NCBI RefSeq assembly: GCF_009932355.1
Contig: NZ_LEKU01000014.1
Location: 50,722-114,721, forward strand
Direction: 5' to 3'
Origin: Riemerella anatipestifer_E
Lineage (GTDB): Bacteria; Bacteroidota; Bacteroidia; Flavobacteriales; Weeksellaceae
Length of the DNA: 64,000 nucleotides
Positions 1 to 8,667 of the stretch are shown here, piece after piece. The notes below the pieces were generated by a model. That model made no database searches. It was not told the DNA's origin and worked only from the letters and a program-made list of their open reading frames with translations. Made by a program: the position numbers and the translations under genes. How positions within the stretch are numbered: the stretch's first letter is position 1; every line of letters begins with the position of its first letter.

Positions 1-320
1 TTCTACAGGCAGGTGGCAACTGGTGCATTTGGTGTCTTAGATTTAATGATTACATCAACAAAACGCCTGAAATAAAAGAAATTATAGACCAAAACTACCT
101 CTACTATCATTTGAATTATTCAAAAGAAAACGAAAACAAAGCTCTATTTGAAAAATATGGCAACCCTGGTGAGAAATATGGTTATCCTGTATTTATTGTT
201 TTAGACCAAACAGGCAAGGTAATCCATATACAAGACAGTGCTGTATTAGAAGAGAACAAAGGCTACAGTCTAGATAAAGTAAAGGCATTCTTCAACGAAT
301 GGAAGCCTAAAAATCTCTAA
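1..320 (+). CDS. Thioredoxin family protein, C-terminal part (5' end outside window)
   Basis: The open frame enters from the left edge (first complete codon at base 3) and gives 105 residues. It begins within a thioredoxin-type active site, read as GNWCIWC, a CxxC pair preceded by Trp. Further on, YGYPVFIVLDQTGKVIH matches the cis-Pro and beta-strand region of thioredoxin folds. The missing N-terminus probably carries a signal peptide, as in periplasmic thioredoxin-like proteins of flavobacteria, but that cannot be seen here. An ATG at 111 is internal and not the start, because the CxxC lies upstream of it in the same frame. Likely role: a disulfide reductase or thiol oxidoreductase. The exact subfamily is undetermined. 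Confidence 0.8.
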   Translation, partial: LQAGGNWCIWCLRFNDYINKTPEIKEIIDQNYLYYHLNYSKENENKALFEKYGNPGEKYGYPVFIVLDQTGKVIHIQDSAVLEENKGYSLDKVKAFFNEWKPKNL

Positions 321-325
321 AAACA

Positions 326-359
326 AATTGAGGTTATCCTTAAAAAGATAACCTCAATT
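326..359. terminator. Bidirectional intrinsic terminator
   Basis: A perfect 13-bp stem (AATTGAGGTTATC / GATAACCTCAATT) with an 8-nt loop lies between two convergent genes. It is flanked by A-rich sequence on the left and T-rich sequence on the right, so it can serve both the thioredoxin gene (+) and the hisS-arsC pair (-). Confidence 0.85.
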
Positions 360-361
360 AT

Positions 362-709
362 TTATTTTTTCAAAAAATCAATGATAAGTTCTGTTGGTCT
401 GCCTATAGTGGCTTTTTTACCTTTAACCACTATTGGGCGTTCTATTAGACGAGGATTATTCAGCATTATTTCTAAATATTCGTCCTCTGTATAGCTTTTG
501 TCTCCATAATTTTCTTTAAAGAATGTGTCTTTCTTTCGGATAAGTTCAGACGGCTTCATTTCTAAAGATGAAAGTATTTCTTCTAAATGTTCTTTAGTTA
601 AAGAATCTTTAAGGAGATCGAACACTTCCACATTCTCATTGGCAGAGTTTAGCAGTTCTAAAGCTCCTCTTGACTTAGAACATCTGTTATTATGGTATAA
701 TTTTATCAT
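362..709 (-). CDS. arsC: Arsenate reductase (glutaredoxin-type ArsC family)
   Basis: 115 residues, the usual length for the family. The N-terminal IKLYHNNRCSKSRG holds the single redox Cys10 of glutaredoxin-coupled ArsC enzymes, and the C-terminal NNPRLIERPIVVKGKKATIGRP contains the family's conserved LIxRP segment. In characterised members the Cys reduces arsenate to arsenite using glutathione/glutaredoxin. Many flavobacterial homologues are not tested, so the substrate is an inference. The start ATG overlaps the hisS stop codon by four bases (ATGA), so the two are translationally coupled. There is no ars regulator or efflux pump nearby, which argues against a dedicated arsenic-resistance operon. 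Confidence 0.85.
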   Translation of the reverse strand: MIKLYHNNRCSKSRGALELLNSANENVEVFDLLKDSLTKEHLEEILSSLEMKPSELIRKKDTFFKENYGDKSYTEDEYLEIMLNNPRLIERPIVVKGKKATIGRPTELIIDFLKK

Positions 710-2064
710 AAATTTTGGTTTAAAAAATCCTCTAAAGTTACCGATTTTTGCTCGCCAGTCTCTAGATTTTTAATAGAAACTTGTTTAGTTTTAATTTCTT
801 CTTCCCCTACAAACACAATATATGGAATCCCTTTTTTCTCCGCATAAGTGAATTGTTTTTTCAACTTAGCAGCTTCTGGATAAAGCTCCGCAGAAACACC
901 TTTAGCTCTTAATTGTTGTATAATATCCATAGAGTGAAAAGCCTCCTGCTCTCCATAATTAGCAAAAAGATACTTCGTATTTTGAGACACTTCTTGTGGA
1001 AAACGATTGAGCTCTTCCATAACTAGATAAATTCTATCTAAGCCAAAAGAAATCCCTATTCCAGGAATATTTTTAACACCGAAAACTTCTGTTAGATTGT
1101 CATATCTACCACCACCACCAATGGAGCCTAACTGTACCTCGTTAGACTTAACTTCAAAGATAGCACCTGTGTAATAATCTAGTCCTCTTGCTAAAGTAAT
1201 ATCAAATTGAAGCGCCTTTGGAGAAACACCCAAAGCAAGACATTGTTTAATCACAAACTCTAATTCCTCAACACCTTTCAGCCCTATTTCTATATCAGAA
1301 AAACGCTCTTTAAGTGCCGATAGATATTCTAAACTATCCTCTAATGGATGGAATAGAAACTCCAACTTTTCTATCGCTTCACTAGGTATATTTTTATTTT
1401 TAAGCTCCTCAATAACCCCTTCTTTACCGATTTTATCTAACTTATCCAAAGCTACAGTAAAATCTATCAACTGTTCTGCTATACCTGCATAAATAGCTAA
1501 CCCTGAAAGTATTTTTCTGTTATTGATATGGATTTTCACATCTAAATTAAGCTCAGCAAAAGACTTTAAATAAAGCTGAACTAACTCTACCTCTTGCCAA
1601 AGGCTTTCGCTACCCACCACATCGGCATCGCACTGATAAAATTCTCTAAAACGACCTTTCTGTGGTCTATCAGCGCGCCATACAGGTTGAATTTGGTATC
1701 GTTTGTACGGAAATACAAGCTGACCGTGATTCATAGCCACAAATCTCGCAAATGGAACGGTAAGGTCGTATCTCAGTGCCTTATCGGATACTTTAGGCGT
1801 GAGTTTTTTATGGTCTTTTTCTATTAAATCTTGTTCTGATATTTTACTTAAATAATCTCCAGAATTCAAAATTTTAAAAATAAGCCTATCTCCTTCCTCC
1901 CCATATTTCCCTGTAAGAGTTGATAAATTTTCAAAACTAGGTGTCTCTAATGGAGAAAAACCAAACAGTTCAAAATTCTTTTGTAAAATACTAATGATAT
2001 ATCTTCTACAATAAACTTCTAATGCCGAAAAATCTCTTGTTCCCTTTGCTAAACTAGGCTTCAT
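706..2064 (-). CDS. hisS: Histidine--tRNA ligase
   Basis: 452 residues, a class II aminoacyl-tRNA synthetase that charges tRNA-His. The N-terminus has KGTRDF. Motif 2 reads FREFYQCDADVVG near residue 140. The histidine-specific stretch ARGLDYYTG is near residue 290, followed by GSIGGGGRYDNL. Motif 3 is GIGISFGLDRIY. The C-terminal anticodon-binding domain (alpha/beta) covers roughly the last 95 residues. It is the first gene of a two-gene unit with the ArsC-like gene. A -7 box lies 22 nt upstream of the start. Nothing is missing or unusual. Confidence 0.97.
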   Translation of the reverse strand: MKPSLAKGTRDFSALEVYCRRYIISILQKNFELFGFSPLETPSFENLSTLTGKYGEEGDRLIFKILNSGDYLSKISEQDLIEKDHKKLTPKVSDKALRYDLTVPFARFVAMNHGQLVFPYKRYQIQPVWRADRPQKGRFREFYQCDADVVGSESLWQEVELVQLYLKSFAELNLDVKIHINNRKILSGLAIYAGIAEQLIDFTVALDKLDKIGKEGVIEELKNKNIPSEAIEKLEFLFHPLEDSLEYLSALKERFSDIEIGLKGVEELEFVIKQCLALGVSPKALQFDITLARGLDYYTGAIFEVKSNEVQLGSIGGGGRYDNLTEVFGVKNIPGIGISFGLDRIYLVMEELNRFPQEVSQNTKYLFANYGEQEAFHSMDIIQQLRAKGVSAELYPEAAKLKKQFTYAEKKGIPYIVFVGEEEIKTKQVSIKNLETGEQKSVTLEDFLNQNL

Positions 2065-2086
2065 AAACTCATCACTTTTAAAGCTA

Positions 2087-2094
2087 CAAAAGTA
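2087..2094 (-). promoter_or_regulatory. Promoter -7 box of hisS
   Basis: On the minus strand this reads TACTTTTG, matching TAnnTTTG. It ends 22 nt before the hisS ATG. No clear -33 TTG was found at the expected spacing. Confidence 0.6.
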
Positions 2095-2211
2095 CAGAAA
2101 AATAAGTTGTCCACAATATTAGCGTAAAATCTTGTAAAATATGTCTATTTGTCAGTAATTTTAATTTGGCGAAAAATTTGTTTTGAGATGAAATTATAAA
2201 AGATTAAAAAT

Positions 2212-2817
2212 ATGAAAAAAGCACTTATTGTGGTAGATGTTCAAAATGATTTCTGTGAAGGAGGAGCTTTAGCTGTACCAAACGCTAATGAAATTATCCC
2301 TTACATCAACCTTTTAATTGAAGAGAATCAATATGATAAAATAATTTTCACACAAGATTGGCACCCTGCAAATCACAAATCATTTGCATCTAATAATGGT
2401 AAAAAAGTAGGTGAAACCATATCACTGAACGGCGTACCACAATTTATGTGGCCAGACCATTGTGTAGAAAATTCTTTTGGTGCAGAATTCCATAAAGACT
2501 TAGACACTAGCAAAGTAGATTATATTGTAAAAAAGGGTAAAAACCCAGAAATAGATAGCTATAGTGCATTCCAAGACAATAATCATTTTATGAAAACAGG
2601 GTTAGCTGACTATCTTAAAGAAAACGATATACAATTAGTAGAAATTGTTGGCTTAGCACTAGATTATTGCGTTAAATACACTTGTTTAGATGCTGTTAAA
2701 GAAGGATTCTTAACCTGTCTACACTTTAATGGTACTCGTGCTGTAAACGTAAAACCTGAAAACGGAAGAGATGCCATCTACGAAATGCTAGAAAATGGTG
2801 TTACTATCTTAGGTTAA
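2212..2817 (+). CDS. pncA: Nicotinamidase (bifunctional nicotinamidase/pyrazinamidase)
   Basis: 201 residues, an isochorismatase-fold hydrolase that converts nicotinamide to nicotinate for NAD salvage. The catalytic triad is visible: Asp9 in VVDVQNDF, Lys108 in VKKGKNPEIDSYSAF, and Cys153 in LALDYCVKYT. The metal-binding set FTQDWHPANH (Asp49, His51, His55) and WPDHC (His83) is present. The cis-peptide region before the catalytic Cys is normal. The gene is monocistronic, with a hairpin terminator directly after the stop and a divergent hisS upstream. Confidence 0.95.
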   Translation: MKKALIVVDVQNDFCEGGALAVPNANEIIPYINLLIEENQYDKIIFTQDWHPANHKSFASNNGKKVGETISLNGVPQFMWPDHCVENSFGAEFHKDLDTSKVDYIVKKGKNPEIDSYSAFQDNNHFMKTGLADYLKENDIQLVEIVGLALDYCVKYTCLDAVKEGFLTCLHFNGTRAVNVKPENGRDAIYEMLENGVTILG

Positions 2818-2827
2818 AAAATAAAAC

Positions 2828-2847
2828 ACTCATAACTATTTATGAGT
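2828..2847 (+). terminator. Terminator of pncA
   Basis: 7-bp stem ACTCATA / TATGAGT with a 6-nt loop, followed by ATTTTTCTT, 10 bp after the pncA stop. Confidence 0.65.
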
Positions 2848-2876
2848 ATTTTTCTTCCATATCAATATAAATAAAA

Positions 2877-2904
2877 AAAGCTGAGAGGGAAACTTCTCAG
2901 CTTT
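2877..2904 (-). terminator. Terminator of the outer-membrane barrel gene
   Basis: 10-bp perfect stem AAAGCTGAGA / TCTCAGCTTT with an 8-nt loop. Read on the minus strand it runs into a T-tract (TTTTTTTAT), 20 bp after the stop codon of the minus-strand gene. Confidence 0.85.
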
Positions 2905-2923
2905 ACTTTTGCTAAAATATACT

Positions 2924-3541
2924 CTAGAATTTAACTCCTAAACCTACTTGGAAAGTATTGTTCTTGTTGGTTGTATTATCTGACGCAGAAGTTGTTCCAT
3001 TTTTAGAAATATCTGTAAAACCTGCTACGTATCTAGCATTAACACCTATGTTTGGTGTAATATCAAACCCTAAACCTAACCCCATTCCAAAGTTGAAGCT
3101 ATTAAAGTTATCCTTATTAAGTTCTGCAGGGATTTTTCCCGACCCAAGAGGTGTTTCGTAAGAAGTTTTAGTATTTGCTCCCACTAAAAAGCTAAACTCT
3201 GGTCCAGCTTCTAGATAAAATTCAGGAGTAGCCTTATATTGGAACATTACAGGAACCGAGATATAGTCTAAGTTTAATTTCGTTTCTGCTTTTCCTAATA
3301 TAGGAACATTCATTGTAGTTTTAGAGCCCAAATTGTTATAAAGTATCTCAGGCTGGATACTAAAACTCTCCGATACAGGAGCGTTCAGAAATACCCCAGC
3401 ATAGTAACCTACTTTAGCCTTAGTATCATCGTAGCCCTCCTTAGAGATAGAAGATACATTTAAACCTGCTTTTGCTCCAAATTGTTGTCCAAATGCAAAT
3501 GAACCAGCTACTACCGCTAATCCTAAAAATAATTTTTTCAT
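2924..3541 (-). CDS. Outer-membrane beta-barrel (porin-family) protein
   Basis: 205 residues. It starts with a clear signal peptide (MKKLFLGLAVVAGSFAFGQQ) and mature FGAKAGLNVSS, the characteristic start of the Bacteroidota PorT/OmpA-like eight-strand barrel family (PF13568 type). Alternating hydrophobic strands with Gly/aromatic turns follow (FSIQPEILYNNLGS, FYLEAGPEFSFLVGA, GVNARYVAGF). The last residues, NTFQVGLGVKF, form a typical barrel C-terminus ending in Phe. It is predicted to sit in the outer membrane with an unknown substrate. It is monocistronic with its own terminator. It resembles the barrel at 42470 in organisation but not closely in sequence. Confidence 0.85.
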   Translation of the reverse strand: MKKLFLGLAVVAGSFAFGQQFGAKAGLNVSSISKEGYDDTKAKVGYYAGVFLNAPVSESFSIQPEILYNNLGSKTTMNVPILGKAETKLNLDYISVPVMFQYKATPEFYLEAGPEFSFLVGANTKTSYETPLGSGKIPAELNKDNFNSFNFGMGLGLGFDITPNIGVNARYVAGFTDISKNGTTSASDNTTNKNNTFQVGLGVKF

Positions 3542-3677
3542 AATTCCAATTTTTTAATTTTATAAAATTTGTTTTTTACAATAACTTTCTAATCAAAAGG
3601 CTTGCCAAAATTAAACAATTGATTAAAAATAAGCGTGAAAATAATCTTCATCTACTGTATTTCAATTCAATAAAAAA

Positions 3678-3704
3678 GGTTTGGAATATTTTTCAATCCA
3701 AACC
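3678..3704 (-). terminator. Terminator of asnB
   Basis: 8-bp stem GGTTTGGA / TCCAAACC with an 11-nt loop. On the minus strand it is followed by six T residues. It lies 34 bp after the asnB stop. Confidence 0.8.
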
Positions 3705-3737
3705 TCAACCTTAATTATTTTTAAGATTATTAAATAT

Positions 3738-5408
3738 CTATTTTCGGTAAGCCTCGGTGTGTACCTTTGCTACGGCTCTTCCAGAAGGATCGTTCATATT
3801 TTTGAAAGATTCGTCCCAAGCCAGTGCGGTAGGTGTGCTACATGCCACAGATGGCACAGACGGAACAGTAAGTGCTGCCGCTTCTGAAGGGAAGTGTTCT
3901 TCAAAAATACTTCTGTAATAATATTCTTCTTTAGATGTAGGCGTTTGTACAGGAAAACGAAACTTAGCATTAGCTAATTGCTCATCTGTTATCTTTTCGT
4001 TCACTAGTTCTTTAAGCTTATCTATCCAGCTATAGCCTACTCCATCAGAAAATTGCTCTTTTTGTCTCCACGCTACAGATTCTGGTAAGACATCTTCAAA
4101 GGCTTTTCTAAGCACCCATTTTTCCATTCGCTCTGGAGTAATCATTTTATCTTTCGGGTTGATACGCATAGCTACATCCATAAACTCTTTATCTAAAAAC
4201 GGTACTCGTCCTTCTATCCCCCAAGCCATAAGAGATTTATTAGCTCTTAGGCAGTCATATTGGTAGAGTTTATCTAATTTTCTTACCGTTTCGTTATGAA
4301 ACTCTTCTGCATTCGGAGCTTTATGAAAATAAAGATAACCTCCAAAAAGTTCATCTGAGCCTTCTCCAGAAAGCACCATTTTTATCCCCATAGATTTAAT
4401 TACTCTCGCCATTAAATACATTGGCGTAGAAGCTCTTACCGTAGTAATATCGTAAGTCTCTAGGTAATAAATTACATCTCTTATAGCATCTAAACCTTCT
4501 TGTATTGTAAATTTTATTTCATGATGAATGGTCCCTATATGCTTTGCTACTTCTTTCGCTGCTTTAAGGTCTGGAGAACCTTCTAACCCTACCGCAAACG
4601 AATGTAGTTGAGGATACCATGCTTCAGATTGGTCATCAGTTTCTATTCTTTTAGCAGCATATTTTTTAGCTATGGCTGAAGTAATAGAAGAATCTAAACC
4701 GCCTGAAAGTAGTACACCATAAGGCACATCAGACATCAACTGACGGTGAACGGCAGCTTCTAAAGCTTCTCTAAGTTCAGACAGATTAGTGGCATTGTCT
4801 TTTACATTGTCAAACGCTCTCCACTCTCTTTTGTACCACTGCTCAAATTTAGCTTCTTTGCTATGCCAATAATGACCTGGAGGAAATATTTCTATTTTAG
4901 AACAATAACCTTCTAAAGCTTTAAGTTCAGAAGCTACATAAAAAGTTCCATTTTTATCCCAACCTATATATAATGGGATAATCCCCATGTGGTCACGAGC
5001 GATAAAATATTCATCTTTTTCGGTATCATAAAGGGCAAATCCAAAAATACCATTAAGTTCATCTACGAAATCTTTACCTTTCTCCTGGTAAAGAGCCAAA
5101 ATGACTTCGCAGTCAGATTCTGTTTGAAACTGATATTTCCCTTCAAATCTTTTACGAATTTCTCTATGATTATAAATTTCACCATTTACAGCTAAAACCA
5201 ACTTTCCGTCAGGACTGAACAGTGGCTGTTTCCCAGAAGTAGGATCCACAATAGCTAGACGCTCGTGAACGATAACCACTTTATCGTCACTATACACACC
5301 ACTCCAATCTGGACCACGATGACGTATTTTTTTTGACATTTCTAATACCTGAGGTCTAAGACTCTCCGCCGATTGCTTTATATCAAAAGCACAAACAATT
5401 CCACACAT
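3738..5408 (-). CDS. asnB: Asparagine synthase B (glutamine-hydrolysing)
   Basis: 556 residues. The N-terminal MCGIVCAFD provides the nucleophilic Cys2 of the class II glutamine amidotransferase domain (residues 1 to about 200, with RGPDWSG and NGEIYNH). The synthetase domain carries the PPi-loop LLSGGLDSSITSA near residue 230 and SGEGSDELFGGY, the AMP/aspartate region. The C-terminal region ends in the Ala/Pro-rich FPSEAAALTVPSVPSVACST segment common in AsnB. The product makes asparagine from aspartate, glutamine and ATP. It has its own promoter and terminator and is divergent from aspS, so both aspartate-using genes share one intergenic region. Confidence 0.96.
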   Translation of the reverse strand: MCGIVCAFDIKQSAESLRPQVLEMSKKIRHRGPDWSGVYSDDKVVIVHERLAIVDPTSGKQPLFSPDGKLVLAVNGEIYNHREIRKRFEGKYQFQTESDCEVILALYQEKGKDFVDELNGIFGFALYDTEKDEYFIARDHMGIIPLYIGWDKNGTFYVASELKALEGYCSKIEIFPPGHYWHSKEAKFEQWYKREWRAFDNVKDNATNLSELREALEAAVHRQLMSDVPYGVLLSGGLDSSITSAIAKKYAAKRIETDDQSEAWYPQLHSFAVGLEGSPDLKAAKEVAKHIGTIHHEIKFTIQEGLDAIRDVIYYLETYDITTVRASTPMYLMARVIKSMGIKMVLSGEGSDELFGGYLYFHKAPNAEEFHNETVRKLDKLYQYDCLRANKSLMAWGIEGRVPFLDKEFMDVAMRINPKDKMITPERMEKWVLRKAFEDVLPESVAWRQKEQFSDGVGYSWIDKLKELVNEKITDEQLANAKFRFPVQTPTSKEEYYYRSIFEEHFPSEAAALTVPSVPSVACSTPTALAWDESFKNMNDPSGRAVAKVHTEAYRK

Positions 5409-5440
5409 ATATATATTCTCCTAAAATTATAAATCTACGA

Positions 5441-5468
5441 CAAATTTATCATATTTATACGATATCAA
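5441..5468 (-). promoter_or_regulatory. Promoter of asnB (-33 and -7 boxes)
   Basis: On the minus strand, TTG (5468-5466), 17 nt, then TAAATTTG (5448-5441), matching the Bacteroidota consensus TTG-N17-23-TAnnTTTG. A Shine-Dalgarno-like AGGAGA lies between it and the ATG at 5408. Confidence 0.7.
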
Positions 5469-5531
5469 GCCTTCTTTAAATCAAAAAAAATAAAAAAAGT
5501 GAAAGAAAAATATTTTTTGAGGGCAATTCCG

Positions 5532-5539
5532 TATCTTTG
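5532..5539 (+). promoter_or_regulatory. Promoter -7 box of aspS
   Basis: TATCTTTG, an exact TAnnTTTG match, 39 nt before the aspS ATG. A TTG at normal spacing was not found. Confidence 0.6.
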
Positions 5540-5578
5540 CACAGATTGTAAAATAAACTATAATACTAATAGAATATT

Positions 5579-7327
5579 ATGTTCCGAACACATACTAATG
5601 GCGAACTTTCGCTGAAAAATCTTGATGAAAATGTAACACTTTCTGGCTGGGTACAGACAATAAGAGATAAAGGTTTCGTAGTCTGGATAGACCTTAGAGA
5701 CCGCTATGGCATTACTCAACTTGTTTTAGACGAGGAAAGAACATCTAAAGAGCTACTAGAGAAAGCTAAGAAACTAGGTAGAGAGTTTGTGATACAAGCC
5801 AAGGGAAAGGTTATTGAAAGAAGCAACAAAAACCCTAAAATACCTACTGGAGAAATAGAAATATTAGTAGAAGAGCTAAATATTTTAAATGAATCTCAAC
5901 TTCCGCCTTTCACTATAGAAGATGAAACAGATGGTGGTGAAGAACTGAGAATGAAATACCGTTATTTAGATATTAGAAGAACACCTGTAAAAAATAAGCT
6001 CATCTTTCGTAGTCAGATGGCACAAGAAGTGAGAAATTACCTTTCTAACCAAGGTTTTATAGAGGTAGAAACACCTGTACTCATTAAATCTACCCCAGAA
6101 GGAGCTAGAGATTTTGTAGTACCTAGCCGTATGAATGAGGGGCAGTTTTACGCTCTACCACAATCTCCACAAACCTTTAAGCAACTCTTAATGGTAGGTG
6201 GAATGGATAAATATTTCCAAATTGTAAAATGTTTTAGAGATGAGGATTTAAGAGCAGATAGACAGCCTGAATTTACTCAAATAGACTGTGAAATGGCATT
6301 TGTAGAGCAGGAAGATATTATGAATGTATTTGAAGGTATGACAGCTCATCTCCTAAAGAAAGTTACAGGGAAAGATTTTGGAGCCTTCCCTAGAATGTCC
6401 TTTGCCGAGGCGATGCAAAAGTATGGTAATGATAAACCAGACATCAGATTCGGAATGGTATTTACTGAACTGAATGAAATTGTTAAGGGAAAAGATTTTA
6501 AAATATTTGATGAAGCAGAATTGGTAGTTGGTATCAATGTAGAAGGCTGTGCAAACTATACTAGAAAACAAATAGATGAACTTATAGATTGGGTAAAACG
6601 CCCACAAATAGGTGCTACCGGCATGGTTTGGGTAAAATATCAAGAAGACGGGACACTAACCTCTTCGGTTAATAAATTCTACACTGAAGAAGATTTAAAA
6701 CTGATTGCTGAAAAATTCGGAGCAAAAGTAGGTGATTTAATGCTTATCATGAGTGGAACAGCTTCCACCGTAAGAACTCAACTCTCAGCTTTAAGAATGG
6801 AATTAGGCAACAGGTTAGGCTTAAGAAAACCTGATGAGTTTGCTCCTCTTTGGGTGGTAGATTTCCCTCTTTTAGAGTGGGACGAAGAAACTCAGCGTTA
6901 CCATGCGATGCATCACCCATTTACTTCACCAAAGAAAGAAGATTTACATTTACTAGAAAATGAGGCTAGCAAAGCGAGAGCTAATGCCTATGATTTGGTA
7001 CTTAATGGTAACGAAATTGGAGGTGGTTCTATCCGTATTTACGACCGAAATTTACAATCTAAAATGTTTAATCTATTAGGTTTTACAGAAGAGGAAGCAG
7101 AAGCACAATTCGGATTTTTAATGAATGCCTTTAAATATGGTGCTCCACCTCATGGCGGACTTGCCTTTGGTTTTGACCGACTAGTGGCTATCCTAGACGG
7201 CAACGAAGTTATTAGAGATTATATTGCTTTCCCTAAAAATAATAGCGGTAGAGATGTCATGATAGATGCTCCAAGCAACATTGCAGAAGAACAACTAGAA
7301 GAGTTACACTTAAAACTAAGAAACTAA
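5579..7327 (+). CDS. aspS: Aspartate--tRNA ligase
   Basis: 582 residues, the bacterial-type AspRS. The N-terminal OB-fold anticodon-binding domain (about residues 1-105) includes VTLSGWVQTIRDKGFVVWIDLRDRYG. The class II catalytic core has FRDEDLRADRQPEFTQID near residue 220 (motif 2) and GLAFGFDRLVAIL near the C-terminus (motif 3). The bacterial insertion (GAD) domain lies between, about residues 300-420. It ligates aspartate to tRNA-Asp in the cytoplasm. It is a single-gene unit with a promoter and a good terminator. Confidence 0.97.
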   Translation: MFRTHTNGELSLKNLDENVTLSGWVQTIRDKGFVVWIDLRDRYGITQLVLDEERTSKELLEKAKKLGREFVIQAKGKVIERSNKNPKIPTGEIEILVEELNILNESQLPPFTIEDETDGGEELRMKYRYLDIRRTPVKNKLIFRSQMAQEVRNYLSNQGFIEVETPVLIKSTPEGARDFVVPSRMNEGQFYALPQSPQTFKQLLMVGGMDKYFQIVKCFRDEDLRADRQPEFTQIDCEMAFVEQEDIMNVFEGMTAHLLKKVTGKDFGAFPRMSFAEAMQKYGNDKPDIRFGMVFTELNEIVKGKDFKIFDEAELVVGINVEGCANYTRKQIDELIDWVKRPQIGATGMVWVKYQEDGTLTSSVNKFYTEEDLKLIAEKFGAKVGDLMLIMSGTASTVRTQLSALRMELGNRLGLRKPDEFAPLWVVDFPLLEWDEETQRYHAMHHPFTSPKKEDLHLLENEASKARANAYDLVLNGNEIGGGSIRIYDRNLQSKMFNLLGFTEEEAEAQFGFLMNAFKYGAPPHGGLAFGFDRLVAILDGNEVIRDYIAFPKNNSGRDVMIDAPSNIAEEQLEELHLKLRN

Positions 7328-7337
7328 ATAATATAAT

Positions 7338-7362
7338 AAAGCCTCTCTTTAGGAGAGGTTTT
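7338..7362 (+). terminator. Terminator of aspS
   Basis: Stem AAAGCCTCTC / GAGAGGTTTT (one G-T pair) with a 5-nt loop, followed by TATTTTAT, 10 bp after the stop. Confidence 0.85.
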
Positions 7363-7394
7363 TATTTTATATACTACCAACTATAACATAAGAG

Positions 7395-8000
7395 CTATCC
7401 TCTAAGTCTTTCTAATAGAACCATCATGAGGAAAGACAAAACAACCAAAGTTTCCTCTTCATCATCTATGTCTAACATTCGGTTAAGTTGAAATTTTCTA
7501 CCAAAAAAAGAAGGCATTTTTTTCAACTGAAAATAAGTTTTACCCGAAGCATCTTTAACGGAATAACTAGGATTAAACAAATAACCAGTAAAAAAACTTA
7601 AAATAGGGATTTCACCTACAAAACTATCCAAAATCTTAACGAAAGCATTATCCTCCGAAATACTATACTTTAATTGGTTATTTTCGTCTATTATGTCATA
7701 ATGAGCCTTCCATATAGAACGCATACCTTTTCTAGCCAGTCTTCCATAAAGTTTATTATTAACAATATCTAACATAGAATAAGACGCATTAAAGTCTAGC
7801 CATCTATCTGCCTTTATACGAAATAATTCCTGCTCTTTTTTCTCATTATTATAAACTACTACATCTTCTTTTAGCTTAAACATTTTCTGTCTTACATAGG
7901 CTACATAATTACCATTTTTATCCGTGATATTAAAATCACTGGCAAGGGTAGTTAGTTTAAACTTAAAGTCTAACGGATAATTTAAATTTTTAAGTACCAT
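7395..8000 (-). CDS. LURP-one-related (Tubby-like fold) protein, hypothetical
   Basis: 201 residues with no signal peptide and no strong membrane segment. The pattern of short strands with repeated statements such as FNITDKNGNYVAYVRQKMF, YDIIDENNQLKYSISEDN and YSVKDASGKTYFQLKKMPSFFGRKF is like the LURP-one-related/phospholipid scramblase fold, in which DxxG turns link beta strands around a central helix. The C-terminal VVLSFLMMVLLERLRG is a hydrophobic helix. It follows the YhhN-like gene by 9 bp and that gene follows fhs by 10 bp, so all three are probably one transcript. The family assignment rests on pattern only, and the biochemical role is unknown. Confidence 0.6.
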   Translation of the reverse strand: MVLKNLNYPLDFKFKLTTLASDFNITDKNGNYVAYVRQKMFKLKEDVVVYNNEKKEQELFRIKADRWLDFNASYSMLDIVNNKLYGRLARKGMRSIWKAHYDIIDENNQLKYSISEDNAFVKILDSFVGEIPILSFFTGYLFNPSYSVKDASGKTYFQLKKMPSFFGRKFQLNRMLDIDDEEETLVVLSFLMMVLLERLRG

Positions 8001-8009
8001 ATTTTAAAA

Positions 8010-8657
8010 TTATTTAGGTTGAATTTCTCTTTGATATTTTGCAATTTTATAAATACCATAAGCTAAACATACTTGAGCTATAATATAAGTTATCATTACC
8101 GCAAGACCTTTATACACATTATATTCAAAGAAAATAGAATGAGCAAGAATCGTATCCGATATTACAAAAAACAAAACTCCAAATTTAATGTATTTATTTT
8201 TTAAGCCTAACGAAAAATAAAGCATTACCGATATAGTAGAAGCATACACAACTACAGGGATTTTCATATCACCTAAATGACTCCAAAACAAGCTAATAAA
8301 GACAGCTAAATAAATAGCTATCGGTAACAATTTTACTAAAGAAAATTGAGGCGACCTTATTCTATAAAAACAGATAATGTAAAAAATATGAGCTAATAAA
8401 AAACTAGCTAATCCATACAAAAAACCAGAGTCTTTTAGTAAAAAAACATCACCTAAAAAACTAAAAAACAATCCTGTTAAAAAAAGTTTATTATTACTTA
8501 GTGACTCGGTTTTATTAAGTTGATAATAAATTAAAGCTATTATAGGAATTAGTAGTGGCTTACTATATATTCTTATACCTATCTTGTCAAAATAGATTCC
8601 TAGTAAATCTACAATGAAAACAATACTCAATAGTATGATGTAGCCTATTTTTTTCAT
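8010..8657 (-). CDS. YhhN-family membrane protein (lysoplasmalogenase-like)
   Basis: 215 residues with about eight hydrophobic segments (for example IGYIILLSIVFIVDLLGIYF, LLPIAIYLAVFISLFW, VVYASTISVMLYFSLG). The segment LFLTGLFFSFLGDVFLL contains the GDxxL signature, and FGVLFFVISDTILA the SDxxLA signature, of the YhhN/TMEM86 family. Animal members hydrolyse the vinyl-ether bond of lysoplasmalogen, but the bacterial role is mostly untested. The protein sits in the inner membrane. It is the middle gene of the fhs-YhhN-LURP unit. Confidence 0.75.
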   Translation of the reverse strand: MKKIGYIILLSIVFIVDLLGIYFDKIGIRIYSKPLLIPIIALIYYQLNKTESLSNNKLFLTGLFFSFLGDVFLLKDSGFLYGLASFLLAHIFYIICFYRIRSPQFSLVKLLPIAIYLAVFISLFWSHLGDMKIPVVVYASTISVMLYFSLGLKNKYIKFGVLFFVISDTILAHSIFFEYNVYKGLAVMITYIIAQVCLAYGIYKIAKYQREIQPK

Positions 8658-8667
8658 TTCTTAATTA

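Noticed and set aside
6346..6643. Minus-strand frames inside aspS
   Set aside because: They are shadows of the aspS coding sequence with no supporting signals.
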